NCBI RefSeq assembly: GCF_000003605.2
Contig: NW_003152254.1
Location: 338,159 to 402,158 of the forward strand
From: Saccoglossus kowalevskii
Lineage: Eukaryota; Hemichordata; Enteropneusta; Harrimaniidae
Direction: 5' to 3'
DNA: 64,000 nt
The number at the start of each line of letters is the position of its first letter. Position 1 is the stretch's first letter. Below the pieces are notes generated by a model. That model was not told the origin of the DNA. It searched no databases and saw only the letters and a program-made list of their open reading frames with translations. This document shows, in pieces, positions 13,085-25,726 of this stretch. The position numbers and the translations under genes were made by a program.

Positions 13085-13470
13085 CTCTCGTTCTCAGTGA
13101 GATATCGTTCTCAGTGAGATATCCTCTCGTTCTCAGTGAGATATCGTTCTCAGTGAGATATCCTCTCGTTCTCAGTGAGATATCGTCTCGTTCTCAGTGA
13201 GATATCGTCTCGCTCTCAGTGAGATATCCTCTCGTTCTCAGTGAGATATCGTCTCGTTCTCAGTGAGATATCTTCTCGTTCTCAGTGAGATATCGTCTCG
13301 TTCTCAGTGAGATACCTTGTCGTTCTCAGTGAGATATCGTCTCGTTCTCAGTGAGATATCGTCTCGTTCTCAGTGAGATATCTTCTCGTTCTCAGTGAGA
13401 TATCGTCTCGTTTTCAGTGAGATATCTTCTCGTTCTCAGTGAGATATCTTCTCGTTCTCAGTGAGATATC
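13085..13470. repeat. 22-bp minisatellite
   Basis: Tandem copies of TCTCGTTCTCAGTGAGATAT (core; full period about 22 bp, with 17-bp variants missing CTCTC near the left end). About 18 units with little divergence, ending at 13470. Confidence 0.85.
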
Positions 13471-14215
13471 GGTGGCGATTCATGTCTAATGAATATTAAC
13501 AGCTGTTGATAACTGTTCCCCCCCCCCAATATGTTTTCCACAGGAACTATTATACTTACAGGTAGTTTCCTTGAGCACTACGATTAATTTCAGTGAGAGC
13601 CGGAAATAAACTCGTCACTGTTAGATAGAGCCGCCAATCAGGTGAATATTACATTTTTTTTTTCGACCAATCACAGAACAGTACGAGGCCGTAGCGTAAT
13701 TAAATAATTGACAGTACGCATACGAGTTCTGTTTAAAGAAATTCACCCTATAGTTGGGGAATTCCAAAGCCTATTTTTTTCATTTTTAACCATACAGTTA
13801 ATTGTCGCAAACAAATACGTAGCCGCTTATTATGCTCATCATAAAAATTTTGAGAATTTTTCAACAACCCCGACGTGTTTGACGCATGTCCGTACTATAC
13901 ATGCGCAGAAGCGGCGGCACGTAATTTTGCATGAGAGCGAGATTTAAAATCTAGACCCTCTGAAACGCTATTTCTTGCATTTTGAGGGGCAAATTTTGCT
14001 CACATGATGGGTTTCAGCTTGATTTTCGAGGGGCCGTCTTTGGTGCCGTCGCACCTTGCGCGTTACGTAACTCATGTTGCGTAAATGAGCTTGTGACTTA
14101 TCGATTTAAATCAGGTCGTAGTATTTCATTAAATGGATGTATTGTATGTTGTTCACAACACCTAGATAAACAAATATCTGGTCATCGACCTTTTTTTCGA
14201 CCATAGAATTGGTCA

Positions 14216-14334
14216 AAAATAAGTCACCTGTGAACGCGCGGGAATTGGGTCTTCAGCTACGATAACAAACAACGACACACTTTGGCCGCTTGCCACACGC
14301 GCATGAGACGACTCCCACGCTATACGGGAGTTTG
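14216..14334. mobile_element. Diverged MITE related to the TTAA family
   Basis: Retains GTCACCTGTGAACGCGCGGG, ACGATAACAA, ACGACACACTTTGGCC and a terminal GACGACTCCCACGCT in family order, but lacks the central CAAAGGCTCATGGG block and clean TTAA flanks. An old, decayed copy. Confidence 0.5.
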
Positions 14335-16079
14335 GTCACAATTCACGTTTTGCGTTACTGTCCATGTTCCCGCAATGCACTGTGGGAGGTAGATTCCCCT
14401 TGAAATAATGCAACAACTTATTCATTTAGAAGACAATTTTGTAAAACTTTTGAATTTTTTCAGGATTTATATCAGTAACTATAAAAGCGAGTTTTTAATC
14501 TTGTTTCAATTTTGTGATATAGAGAAATACGTTCACCATAGAACCCAATCGAAACAGAAACATCAAAATTGCAAAGTTTGCTATTCATTATATTTCGTAC
14601 TCGGAAAATTGTCCAGTGATAATATTTTTTTCATTTCTGCATCGTGATGGCATATGTGTAATAATGAATATATAAGTAACAATGACGTATACGTCAAAAC
14701 CCCACAATGACCTCCACGTAGTCATTGTCCGATCGGTTTCACGCTATAGGTATGTATTTACAATATTTGCGTTGGCAGTTGTTTGTAAAAACATGCCTTA
14801 AATGAATCGACAACTTGTTGTTATCAAGATAACCATCTGTTGACTCATATCCTTGTCTCATATAATATACCACCTGTTTCTTTAAAGTTAGGTGGGGGCG
14901 TCGTCGACGTTGATTTGATCCGGGGTCGATGATCAACCAAAAATATTGTTTTTGTTTGTAATTTAATATACTCTGAATAAAATACGTTTCTACGCAATGC
15001 TGACGTCACAAGCCATTCGTGGCTAGAGAGCGTAACTTATTGCCTCTCATGTAAGTCCAAATGGAAAACAAAACATTTGGATTCCCTTTGATGATGGCAA
15101 CAGTGACGACAACAGGACATCTGACCCTGTCTGACGGGAGGGGCGGGGATATACCGCCGCTGAACAACTTTAAGTTACGGTCATGAACTACCACATTATT
15201 ATGCTATCTTTTAATAGTTCAAGGTTCATCTCATATGTACACATAAAAGGTCATATTCCCACGAGTTCAAGTCGTGACCGTTATCTATCGTTGACATCCA
15301 CACTGGAATGTCCCAGTTGTAGTCTACGTACATGTCATTGTATATACGATACAGGTTTGTGTATAACGAATAAACTGGGTTGTGATTTGTTTGTCCACCA
15401 TGCTCCGTGCCTAGCAATATTACATCGATTTATCATGAGGGCGATTGTTCACTGCCTCTCTTCACAGATGTTAGCCCCCATGCATCATTCACTCACACAA
15501 ACGCAGCATTATAATAATCTGCACCAGTCAAATCCAGTTTGAACCAGTAAATGCACTGGGGCTGATGAGTCGGGTTCCCGTACATGCATCATTGTTTAAT
15601 ATGCGTGGTTCCTTCCGATATGTGCCCGCGGTTTGTGCCATTTTGTGACTGGTAGTGCAGTCGGTAATTCGACCGATAATCCGCTATGATACCAGTCACA
15701 GAGTGGCAGCGAGTCCTACTCTACAGAGCATGCAGGGCGTATCGACGCACGGTGATCGTCCTCGTTAGCGATGTAGCTGTGATTGGCTGGTCGTACTTGT
15801 TCATATTACAGCAGCCTTGTGTTGCCATAGGGATATATACTGATTTAATTTGTAGGTGTGGATTGTGTATGTTGGTCATTATAAGCCTTACATGCCCTTT
15901 GCCCACTCTGGAATTATTGCCTATGTAGTGTATGTTGTACGTACTATTCGTGTTCAATGTTATGACAGTTAGACCTTCAAAACATTCGAGATTTTGGAAC
16001 GAGGCAACGTGTAAACCTATACAGCAGTAGAGTATCTTTTTCACACCAGTTGTTATAGAAGTGGATAAGTGGAAGGCCA

Positions 16080-16260
16080 AGTTCGCGAGCGCCGATTGCG
16101 CGAAACCCTGTTGGTTGTTAAAAATAGGGGGGCCGCGGCCCCTCGGCCCCTCTAAATCCGCCAATGGTCTAGAAGGTAGTTGGATTTCTCAAAAGGCTTC
16201 AAAAAATCTTCAAAAATTTTTGAAAATCTTGGGAAAACTGAAAACTGTTATTTAGGAGCC
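16080..16260. repeat. Possible interspersed-repeat fragment with GC-rich block
   Basis: A GC-rich block (GGGGGGCCGCGGCCCCTCGG) sits in AT-rich DNA and is followed by a short ORF rich in Lys. This resembles the end of an interspersed repeat. No second copy was seen in the window, so this is weak. Confidence 0.25.
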
Positions 16261-16702
16261 GTCTCTGGCCGACTCTTGTTTTGCAATGGATAGAACTGTA
16301 CGTCTTTTGACCTCTGATCTGTTGTATGTACATGTTGTATTACATCATCGTATGGCACTGCGCATACGTTTAACAGTAATTAAATCATACTAACATGTTG
16401 ATTTGAAGTGGGTATATATATACTACAAACAGTGGTCTGGAAGTGGGTGGAGTAAAAATATAATTAGGGCTCACACCCCTGCCATTGTGCTTGAAAGAAC
16501 CCCCCCCCCCGGCGAGGGAGTCACAAACCTGTTTTTGCCCTCAAATAGTGTACCATTTACTCCAATGTTACCTATGTAACCATATTTTTTGGAACACTGG
16601 ACGCGATGACTAGAAAGAGTGGAACCGCATTTTAGGGGAAAAATTATTCTATAGACCCCGACGGTGATACTCGCATCAACGGGTTGTTTACATATCAAAA
16701 TA

Positions 16703-16852
16703 TTAAAGCGGAGGGGTCGTCACCTGGGCACGCGCGGGAATTGAGTACCAAGCGACGATAACAACGCGCGCTAAAAACGCAAAGGCTCATGGGTAGACGC
16801 TTGTTTGTAAACAACGACACGCTACGGCAGACTGACGCATGCACAGGTGACA
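16703..16852. mobile_element. TTAA-family MITE, copy 2, right end lost
   Basis: The left end is intact (TTAAAGCGGAGGGGTCGTCA) and the core matches the family. The copy stops after GACGCATGCACAGGTGACAT, where the 20-bp satellite begins. The right TTAA is missing. Confidence 0.7.
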
Positions 16853-17957
16853 TGGCATATTTATTGGCTATTGGGCTTATCTATTGGTTGCAATCTATTT
16901 GGTACAGGGCATATATATATGTACAGGGCATATCTATCGGATATAAAGCACATATATATCGGATGCAGGTCATATCTATCTGGTATAGGGCATATTTATC
17001 TGATACAGGTCATATCTATCTGGTATAGGGCATATCTATCTGATACAGGTCATATCTATCTGATACAGGGCATATCTATCTGATACAGGGCATATCTATC
17101 TGATACAGGGCATATCTATCTGATAAAGGGCATATCTATCTGATACAGGGCATATCTATCGGGTATAGGGCATATCTATCTGATACAGGGCATATCTATC
17201 GGGTATAGGGCATATCTATCGGGTATAGGGCATATCTATCTGATATAGGGCATATATATCGGGTATAGGGCATATCTATCTGATACAGGGCATATTTTTC
17301 GGGTATAGGGCATACCTATCGGTATAGGGCATATCTATCTGATATAGGGCATATATATCGGGTATAGGGCATATATATCTGATACAGGGCACATCTATCG
17401 TGTATAGGGCATATCTATTAGGTACATGACATATACATCTGACATATAACATTGATGGGTACAAGGAATAAATATCGATGTAGGGCCTATAGCTATTTAA
17501 TGGGTATAGGGCATATCTATAATTAATAAGGCATATCTATTGGGTACAGACCACATTTATCTTGTACATGGTATATCTATTCGGTACAGGGCATATTTAT
17601 CTGGTACATATTGTTATATATTGGGTACATAACATATCTATCTGGCGCTGCAGCATAACTATCTAGTACGAAGATTATCTACCAGTACATGGAGTATATA
17701 TTTGGCGCATATATATTGAGACAGGGTACATATATTAGGGACAGAGCATATGTACCTGATACAGGGAGTATCTATCGGGTAGTACGCATATCTATCGGGT
17801 ATATGGGCATATCTATCGGGTACTGGTCATATCTATCTGGTACTGGTCATATCTATTTGGTACTGGTCATATCTATCTGGTACTAGTGGTATCTATCTGG
17901 TGCTGGTGGTATCTATCTGGTACTGGTCATATCTATCTGGTACTGGCCATATCTCTT
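16853..17957. repeat. 20-bp satellite array
   Basis: About 50 tandem units of CATATCTATCTGATACAGGG and close variants. The section 16905-17440 is regular, 17440-17760 is degenerate, and 17820-17957 has a variant unit with GGTACTGGT. Long ORFs here on both strands are repeat artefacts. Confidence 0.9.
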
Positions 17958-20510
17958 TGTAATGGAGATAGGACATTTTTTCTAAAAGCACACTCAAGTT
18001 CACATACACACACGTAATTATGCACAAACTGTTTTCACTAAAAAAAAAACATTTTCTGAATTTAACATTTTATTAAATTACCAAGTTCTAGATTTCAAGC
18101 TGGGATATCCACTGTGTGTAATTAAATTCATGAAGCATATAAAAAAATACTAAGAAGTGTTAAATTTATCAAAAAGAGGAAATAAAAAACACACAAACAA
18201 TCCAACAATCCAATGTCCGCACTTAAGCTACAAAAGATGTAATAAATGAAAAAAAAGTGCGCGATTCGATGTATATAGAAGACGGTAGGTCATTTATAAA
18301 TCTGACACCAGTCAGTATATGATCTAGTCACTTATAAAGGTGATACATTCGTCGTAAATTCAAATGCTCGTTGCTTGAAGACTGTAGCGTTACACGGCTG
18401 CCCGTATGTGTGTACAAGCGTACGAGGCAAATTACAATATGGACCACAATGACTTGGAGCCTCAGCCAATGAAATTGCCCGTTTCTTGACGTAGATGGGC
18501 AGCTTGGTTTCTGAACGTTTACCTCACTAAAAAAATAAGAAAAAAACAACCACAACAATTGACGGATGAAGCATTCGTAATTCGTCACCCACCTGACTGT
18601 TTATGCTGATCCGTCAAAAAATAAAAAAAACTTTCATTTTAAAGACCCTGAAAACGAATGTTTAATAGCGCCAACTATTGGTGCATATACACAAATTAAG
18701 AGACTAAACGAAAATTATGTCTCAGCCCAACCGTTGACCTGCTGAGACTGGTTTGCCTGATAAACAAAATACATAGAGAAGACAAATGCACTATTTTCGG
18801 CATATCCATCCGTTCAAGTGACCTATAACACCGTTATATATGTATGTATTCTCTCACATCACGAAGTCATTTCATGTTTGCTATTATCATATCGAACTAT
18901 TTTTCTGTAAGAACAGACTTTTATTATCCCTTGTTTCGCGAACCCGCCGCCAAATGAACAGGAGCCGAAAAATGAAATAAAAATGAAATTTTATTTCAGC
19001 GTAATTTCTCGCGCCCGCCGACTTGTAAGTGCAAAAAATTGCTAAAAAAACTCATTTTTATCTTCATTTTTTTCCATCCACCGCATAACAAACCTGAGTT
19101 GTATTTTCGTGGGAGTATCATGATTGAAATACCGAAGTCTCCGCGCAGATGAGAAACCAGGTTATACATATAATACAATTTTATTTCATTTTTTCTCTCC
19201 GATCAATGCTCTAACTTACAATTCTTTGAGAATTACGCAAATCTAATGGAAAAAAAGAATTAATTTAATTTTTTTCCGCCCTCCTCAAAAAAATTGACTT
19301 ATAAAAACTCAAGAAACAAAGAATAAAAAAAGTCTGGCCTAAGCCTCGGTCAAGTGCAAATAATAACAACATTACTAAAAAAGAGCAAAAAAGTATGAAG
19401 CAATGTTTAATTACCACATCTGACGTATAATCGCTTGTCACCATTACAAAATCTTGCTGAAAATAGTTTTTGTTTACTCATTTTTTTGTTCGACTTAAAC
19501 TTCTTTATTACGTAATTTTTAGTGACGTCATTTTACTTAAACACTATTACGATTTAGCTAAAATAGCTATGCATATAATATTTGTACAAGAAAATGAAAA
19601 ATAATTAGACCTCTCCGGGAAACTTCAGTAAATGTTTATTAATTGTGAAAAGGGATAAACGTGTTTTATCAATATATCAAGGCAGTTTGGAGAAAAAAAA
19701 AACAGTGTAATAATTTTCTGTATCTCAATATTATAAATCAAAAATCCCATTTGATTTGTTCATGCAAGCAGATTGACCTTTTGACATCATGGTGGACTAT
19801 TGAAGACAAAAAATATTGCTTAAACTATTATTAAGAATTACATAAACTCAAATGTTTCAGCTTGTTTGGGATGCTGGTTGAAACGCCTGTGTTTATAAAT
19901 TATATAGCCGGATACATATAAGACTTCATTCCATTTTTCTGTGCACCTACTAACTTTGTTACACCCATGACTAGTGACGATTTGCCAAGTTGTGAAACGG
20001 CCAAAATTAGTAGTCAATTTACCATTGCATTCGTAACAGTGACTATTGTGTTGAATCCAAACATAACTATATTTTTAATCGCATGATGTTGAACTAACGA
20101 GAATCTATTTTCATTGACGGTCAGTTATGCAAATGAATCAAAATGTTCTACAATGTTTTGTGTACGCGCTCATGTATTAGTTTGCAATCCCTAAACTGCG
20201 AAATGGGTAACAGGATAATCAGAAGATCAAATTCGTGTACCTACAATATCAAATTTATTAAATTCCACGTGTTAATAAATGATTCATGTACATGTACTAT
20301 ATTCATGGCCGGTATTTTTATCGCCGCTAGAGTGGCAACTTAACGAAACAATAGCCTAAAGTGTCAAACAAAATAATGAAAAAAAAATTCTACATACATG
20401 AACATAAAACAAAATAAACCCTGTCAAAAGCGGGCATATCAGTAAAAGCTATTACTCATTCGATCGTTAAAAAGTTATAGAAAATGTTAGAAAATGACGT
20501 GTTGTTCAGA

Positions 20511-20593
20511 CTAGCGAAACTTCCATAAAATTGAACTGATGAGTATTGAGCAGAGAATGTGCCAAGTCCTTCCTTCCAGCACCGCTGACCCGC
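20511..20593 (-). CDS. Gene B last exon: membrane-anchoring tail
   Basis: The acceptor is AAATTTACAG. It encodes SGSAVLEGRTWHILCSILIS followed by SILWKFR and stop TAG. The S-G-S-A triplet followed by a hydrophobic segment fits GPI attachment. The basic KFR end also allows a span with a 3-residue tail. Confidence 0.78.
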
Positions 20594-22532
20594 CTGTAAA
20601 TTTATACAAAAAATAAAGTTAGTGATAAATCAAAATACAGACGTTGCAGCACTATTGATTGACCTTAAACTTGAGATTGCACTCAATAAAAAATAGTGCT
20701 GCAAGTATGGTTAAATCCTGTTTGTTATTGTCCACTAAAATAGTATAATATATGGCCACGGTTGTTTGCATGATAGTGCTTAGATGATTTTTTTGATGAG
20801 AAATATCGTATATATTTTTAAGTTATTTTTTTCGGTTTGTACGATAGTTATAATATAATCAAACTTACTGGTGTTGATTGTGACATAGTCACTGACGTGT
20901 TGTGACGCAATTTCCGGTTCCTGGTTAGATTGGCATTTCATGATCTTTCCATTGTCGTTCTCACTGAATGTGGCCAAATAGGAACTATAGGTGTTGTAAG
21001 TAGCTTCGGCCTCGTTTTCAACAATGGTCTCCTCCCCTTGGCCGTAAAATGTGTCTCCCAAGTACCAGTTGAGTTTAGCAGCAGGGCGGCCTCTCAGAGC
21101 CTTGCATTGCAACTCGTGTTCCACTCCTGGTTTAACCATGTATTCTTGACCACGACCATGATCTACAATGTCGACATCCTCTACAACAGCTGTTAGGAAA
21201 AACAAGAGTTTGCATCCAAGTTACGTTACATCGGCTTATCGGTACCATAGGCACTGACATTATTTGCACTGAATGACACTTGATTCAAAGCAGTTCGCGC
21301 AGAATACGAATGTTGTACTACTGATCATGCTATTGTGTTTCGTTGAATTTTCTTAATTGTTGGTAAGTTTGTATCGTACGGTTATACGAATAATATTAAT
21401 TTGCACTAATAACAATGAAATTAGTGGGATTAGATGAAATGTTTTAAGAGTATTATCATTGATATCAATAGAAATGAATGACTTTTACATCTCATGTTAC
21501 CAGAGGAAATTTCAAATAATTAAAAAATATATATATATTTCATCGTACAGTACATTAGTGCAATTTTTTTTTCTTTGTCCATGACAATTGAGCTCGGCTT
21601 GGTTTCTCGAAAATACGAACCTGCTTTAAGGGGTAGTGTAGATAACATTGAACATAATGTCCCTTTTATTGTTGTCCCTACGCCCATTCCTAAGGGGGTG
21701 GTGACAGGCTGTCACAAGAATTTAATCGGTAATGTTGCTCAGTAAAACGCAGACAAAATAGTTGTATACGATATCATATACCTCGACATAATACAGCTAG
21801 GGGGCGAGCTTGGAGTTTCGATAAAGATCTATAGCCTATTTATGAAAAAAAATGCTTATTTGTCGCCAGAGAGCAAAGATTGAGTTTTCTCTTTGTGTCA
21901 TTTTGTGCACTATTCCCATAAGGTCTCAACTGGAAGGTGGTGTGAAGGTTGCAAATATCGAGTACATGTTGTTGATACCATGAACTATAAAGCCTGTGTG
22001 TGCATCGCGCACTAGCATTATTGACGCATAATTTTATCAAGGAAATTACTGACGTCGTACGGCGTGCGAGCGAATTTCGTTTAAACAGACAGCATACAGT
22101 TGTGTACGCTGCGCTACGACTATGGTGCTTTTAATTGCGTGGGAACAGAGTGATGATACTCACTGTATACTTTCATTAATGTTTCACCATGGCCGCTTTC
22201 CCTCGCGATGTAAAAATCAATAGCACATTGGAACATTCCGGAATCGACGAGCTCCAGACGAGATATGGTGATGTCTGCATGGGGCCCAGTGAGAGTCACC
22301 CGCCCAGCATAGCGTCCGAACGCTTCACCGTTCTTGTTGTCAATCTGACTGAAAACTGCTTCGACATCGCCCGTGACTTCTGAAATCATTGTCCATACTT
22401 TTGAGATATGCTGGGCGTCATCTTCAGGTTCTTCGTAGGAACATTTTAGAGTCGCTGATCCCAGTCGTAGTCCCTCCACCTCGGGCAGAGTTTGTACATC
22501 AAGAGTGCGTACAAGTGGCGTAGTTATTAAAA
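20511..22532 (-). CDS. Gene B: V-C2 surface protein, three exons seen, no first exon recognised
   Basis: Exons 22164-22532 (V), 20869-21189 (C2) and 20511-20593 (tail) are all phase 1 with GT-AG introns. The V exon starts with the second half of a signal peptide (VLITTPLVRTLDV), so an upstream ATG exon is required. I scanned 22533-27305 and found no candidate with the right phase. It is closely related to gene C (about 80% of V residues identical, nearly identical tail exon, matching introns and 3' flank), so it arose by recent tandem duplication. Either its first exon is unusual, it uses the gene C first exon by long-range splicing, or it is a pseudogene without a promoter. Domains and membrane tail are intact, with no stop or frameshift. 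Confidence 0.75.
20644..20704. repeat. Inverted repeat in gene B last intron region
   Basis: Perfect 13-bp arms TTGCAGCACTATT (20644-20656) and AATAGTGCTGCAA (20692-20704). The homologous position in gene C keeps a paired stem with different bases. Confidence 0.55.
20869..21189 (-). CDS. Gene B C2-type Ig exon
   Basis: The acceptor is TTTTTCCTAACAG and the donor GTAAGT. It encodes 107 residues: VVEDVDIVDHGRG start, LQCKALRGRPAAKLNWYLGD, and KIMKCQSNQEPE. Confidence 0.9.
22164..22532 (-). CDS. Gene B V-type Ig exon
   Basis: The acceptor follows a T-run ending in CAG, and the donor is GTGAGT. It encodes 123 residues with ATLKCSYEEPEDDAQH, KVWTM, the SRLELVDSGMFQCAIDFY F strand and the G-strand motif GHGETLMKVYS. 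Confidence 0.9.
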
Positions 22533-25510
22533 CTGAAAAAAAAATAATATATATATATATTATACACAAATAGTTAGGTTGTGGAAGCCCAGATAAACAT
22601 GATATATTGAGTGTGGTGTAAGTTTCATAATGCACATAATGTAAAGATTCAGAATGGACAGTGGGCGTTTTAATTCATAAAACATTTGTAAATAGGATTT
22701 CCTCAGTTTCAGTGGTACTGTCCATTTAATGTGTTATCACCTGCTATCAGTTATTCGTTATTCGTTATCAACCGATAATAGTGACGTCATGAGCTATTAT
22801 TATCCACGAACCGACGGAAATCATATAGCCCGTGACATCACAAGTATCAACCAGTTACAGCCTTTTTATCGCACGACCCGAACGTCAACACGACAGAGAA
22901 ATCCCGATTGTGCTTTGCTTACGCATCATATACGCATTTGCAAGTTAGGTTCGCCAATTTATTTTTTTCAAAATAAACTTTCATTGGCTAATTATATGAT
23001 CTGTCATAGCAACACACAAATAATGTTGTTATCCAATCTAAATAATAAACCAGTGCACGATTTGGTTTTCTCTGTGCACTCTTCGTTACGTTTAGTTGGA
23101 AATTATAATTAATGATATTTCACACTAAATGTTACTAAATTGTAAATAATATGCAATGTGACAATGTGATAATATAAAAATAACAACAATAATTTTTTCG
23201 TAACCCACTGTGAATACTGAAACATCTAAATGTTGTGAATGACGGGAAAGGTCCAAAATAATTTATTGTCCGACTTTTTCGCAAAATAGCAACGACCGGC
23301 AGCTCCTCCCTTGTGTTGGGAGTGTATTATTATGATTTGCCTAAAGTACATTATCACAAATCTAAACCTGTTATCCAATCAAAATCAAGTAATTTCAGTT
23401 AGTCTTGAGGGAATAAAGAATCGTACAACTATCATGCAACAAACAACACAAATATCTGCACCATTCTACCAACTATGTTTATTTCAATAATGACCATCGA
23501 AGTAGTCTTGAGAGTGAAAGAGAAAAACTAGTTTAGCCCTTAAATTAGTGTCATATTCTTTCTCGTCTTCGCGTCAACTGACCTGTGTAATCATAGTAAT
23601 TGGAACAGGGGAGGTGATAAGGAGAGAATATTGAGCACGCATTGAAAGGCAAAACAAGTCTTATGGATGTCTATTGCGTCATACAGATTTTGAACACGTA
23701 CGAAGGTTGAAAGAACTTATATATCAGCAATTATTAATCTGCTACTATATGAGATCGGCCCAGTCCAATAAATGTTAGGAACATAAGGGAACGATGGGGT
23801 AGAATTCATGGCAGGTTGGAAACTGTGAAGAAATGATTCATTTGTGTCGGTCCCACAGGCCCCTCCCACCTCAAACCTTGTACCATAAATGATGCTTTCA
23901 AAATACTTTCCCAATATTTTCAGAACCCTATTCCCTCCTAATAAGAATGAAGTATAGATTACATGTACATATACAATATCACATCGTGTATGCGTCAAGA
24001 CGTGAATAAGACTGACAAAAATTCAATCAGAAGAATCGTGCATGAACATGCATAGTATAAGTAAGTCCTAGTGTCTGCGTGACTTAGTTTTCCAACTACA
24101 TTATGACATTGACAAATCTTACCCCACAGGATTATACGGTAAAGAACAAAAAGCTGGGATCGTTAATCATGTTATTTTTTGTGAATAAAAATGGATGTTA
24201 GAATACAATTAACCAATCCAGAATCGGTATTGCGCGTCATTGTTATTTCTTATAAATATTAATGACTTAGTTATGCGTTATCCAATCAGCATGCGCCTTA
24301 TCTCGAGGTTGTTTGTTGTTGCATGGATATGTTTATATCTTCCTAATCCGTCTGAATATTTAAATAATTGCATAGTCGTGGTTGCTATGTTAGATGAGGG
24401 TATGGGCACGCAATGTGAACTTAGGCGATGTTTAGTTCTTGGGTCAGTCTATTAAATATCAAATGGCAAAACAGATTAAACTATTGAATAGTTGAATGAA
24501 CGCTGAAGATCGGCATTTACAAATTGTAATAAATACGTATATAAGCAAAGCAGTATATTTGTGTCCGTCACTTTACTCTGTACAAAATATTTACAAAACT
24601 AGTCTATATGCACAATACATATGAACATTGTGACACAAAGCGATTTGATAAAACATACAGGTTTGTACATAATTATCTGATGTTGTTATTAATAAGGTAT
24701 TGTAAATTGATACAAGCAATCAGTGTTGTGATATGCTGTTTTGGAATCCCCACAAAGTTATTCTATTGACTCTAATTGTTCATAAAAATGGGTATGGAGC
24801 AGTAGAAATATTTTATTAATAGTGTATACAAAACCATAACAGTGATTTGTTTCTTCATTACAGCGAACATCATTGCAGTTCAACATTTGGATTGTAACAC
24901 CGTCTGTATTTTTTAATTAAATGCTTTCAAAATAAAGTTGTTTCTAAACATAACTCACTGAAATTGAAGGACAGGGTAGCCGATGATTAATATAAACATG
25001 GCTGATCTTCATTTCTTTAAATGTTAAGAAAGTCACACTAGTCGTCGCCTGGTATTGATAAACACGCTCCACTGATTTGACAGATATTTATTGATACATT
25101 AATGTGACGGCTGTACCATTGATTGTATACTACTTATTGTTCCAGTAAATACCCAAAACTACTGTAAATCATGTCTTTTTAGCTAGCATGTTATTTTAGC
25201 TAATTTAGCTAATCTGTAATTTTGCTAATTCAAGATTCAGCTAATTTAACATAAAGTGTATTCTCACAATGAGATAGTCGACTCTTTAGCTAAATTAAGA
25301 TTCTGTTAATTCATGCCAAGAGTCAAATCCGCTAAAATTGCATGCAGCTATTTCAACGTGTTATAGAGTATACACAATGTCGCACGCTGCTGAATTTTCT
25401 TCTAAACTTTGCATATCACTAATTTTAATACACAATCAAACGTGTATCTGTGTGAGGTTATAACGCATAAAAAAGGAGTACACATAAAGGGAAACATGCT
25501 GTATTTGTAA

Positions 25511-25649
25511 ATCTGAGGGGGGGAGTCGTCACCTGCGCATGCGTCAGATGGCCGTAGCGTATCAATGTTTACAAACAAGCGTCTACCCATGAGTCGTCAC
25601 TTGGGACTCAATTCCCGCGCGTGCGCAGGTGTCGACTCTCTCGCTTTAA
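25511..25649. mobile_element. TTAA-family MITE, copy 3, internally deleted
   Basis: Family sequence in reverse orientation (GTCGTCACCTGCGCATGCGT to CGCTTTAA). About 30 bp between ACCCATGAG and GTCGTCACTTGGG is missing relative to the other copies. The left TTAA is lost and the right one retained. Confidence 0.65.
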
Positions 25650-25671
25650 ACTACTTAAGAGATAAATATTT

Positions 25672-25674
<3 letters not shown>

Positions 25675-25725
<51 letters not shown>
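25675..25725. repeat. (AC)n microsatellite
   Basis: About 25 AC dinucleotides with slight interruptions at the right end. Confidence 0.9.

Positions 25726-25726
<1 letters not shown>

Larger units (their letters stand above)
8050..20510. other. Long interval between genes A and B; no gene recognised
   Basis: About 12 kb with short ORFs only and no Ig-domain match. It holds palindromic elements (near 9190 and at 11133), a ~65-bp minisatellite (10262-10735), a MITE (11486), a 22-bp minisatellite (13085-13470), a diverged MITE (14216), a truncated MITE (16703) and a 20-bp satellite (16853-17957). I see nothing else to annotate. Confidence 0.45.

Noticed and set aside
16789-17886. ORFs rich in Tyr, Ile and Ser on both strands
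   Set aside because: Translations of the 20-bp satellite.
24126-24169. Second candidate first exon for gene B on the minus strand (MINDPSFLFFTV)
   Set aside because: An in-frame TAA precedes the possible donor.
24959-24999. Candidate first exon for gene B (MFILIIGYPVLQF, donor GTGAGT)
   Set aside because: It ends in phase 2, while the gene B V exon needs phase 1. Joining would frameshift.
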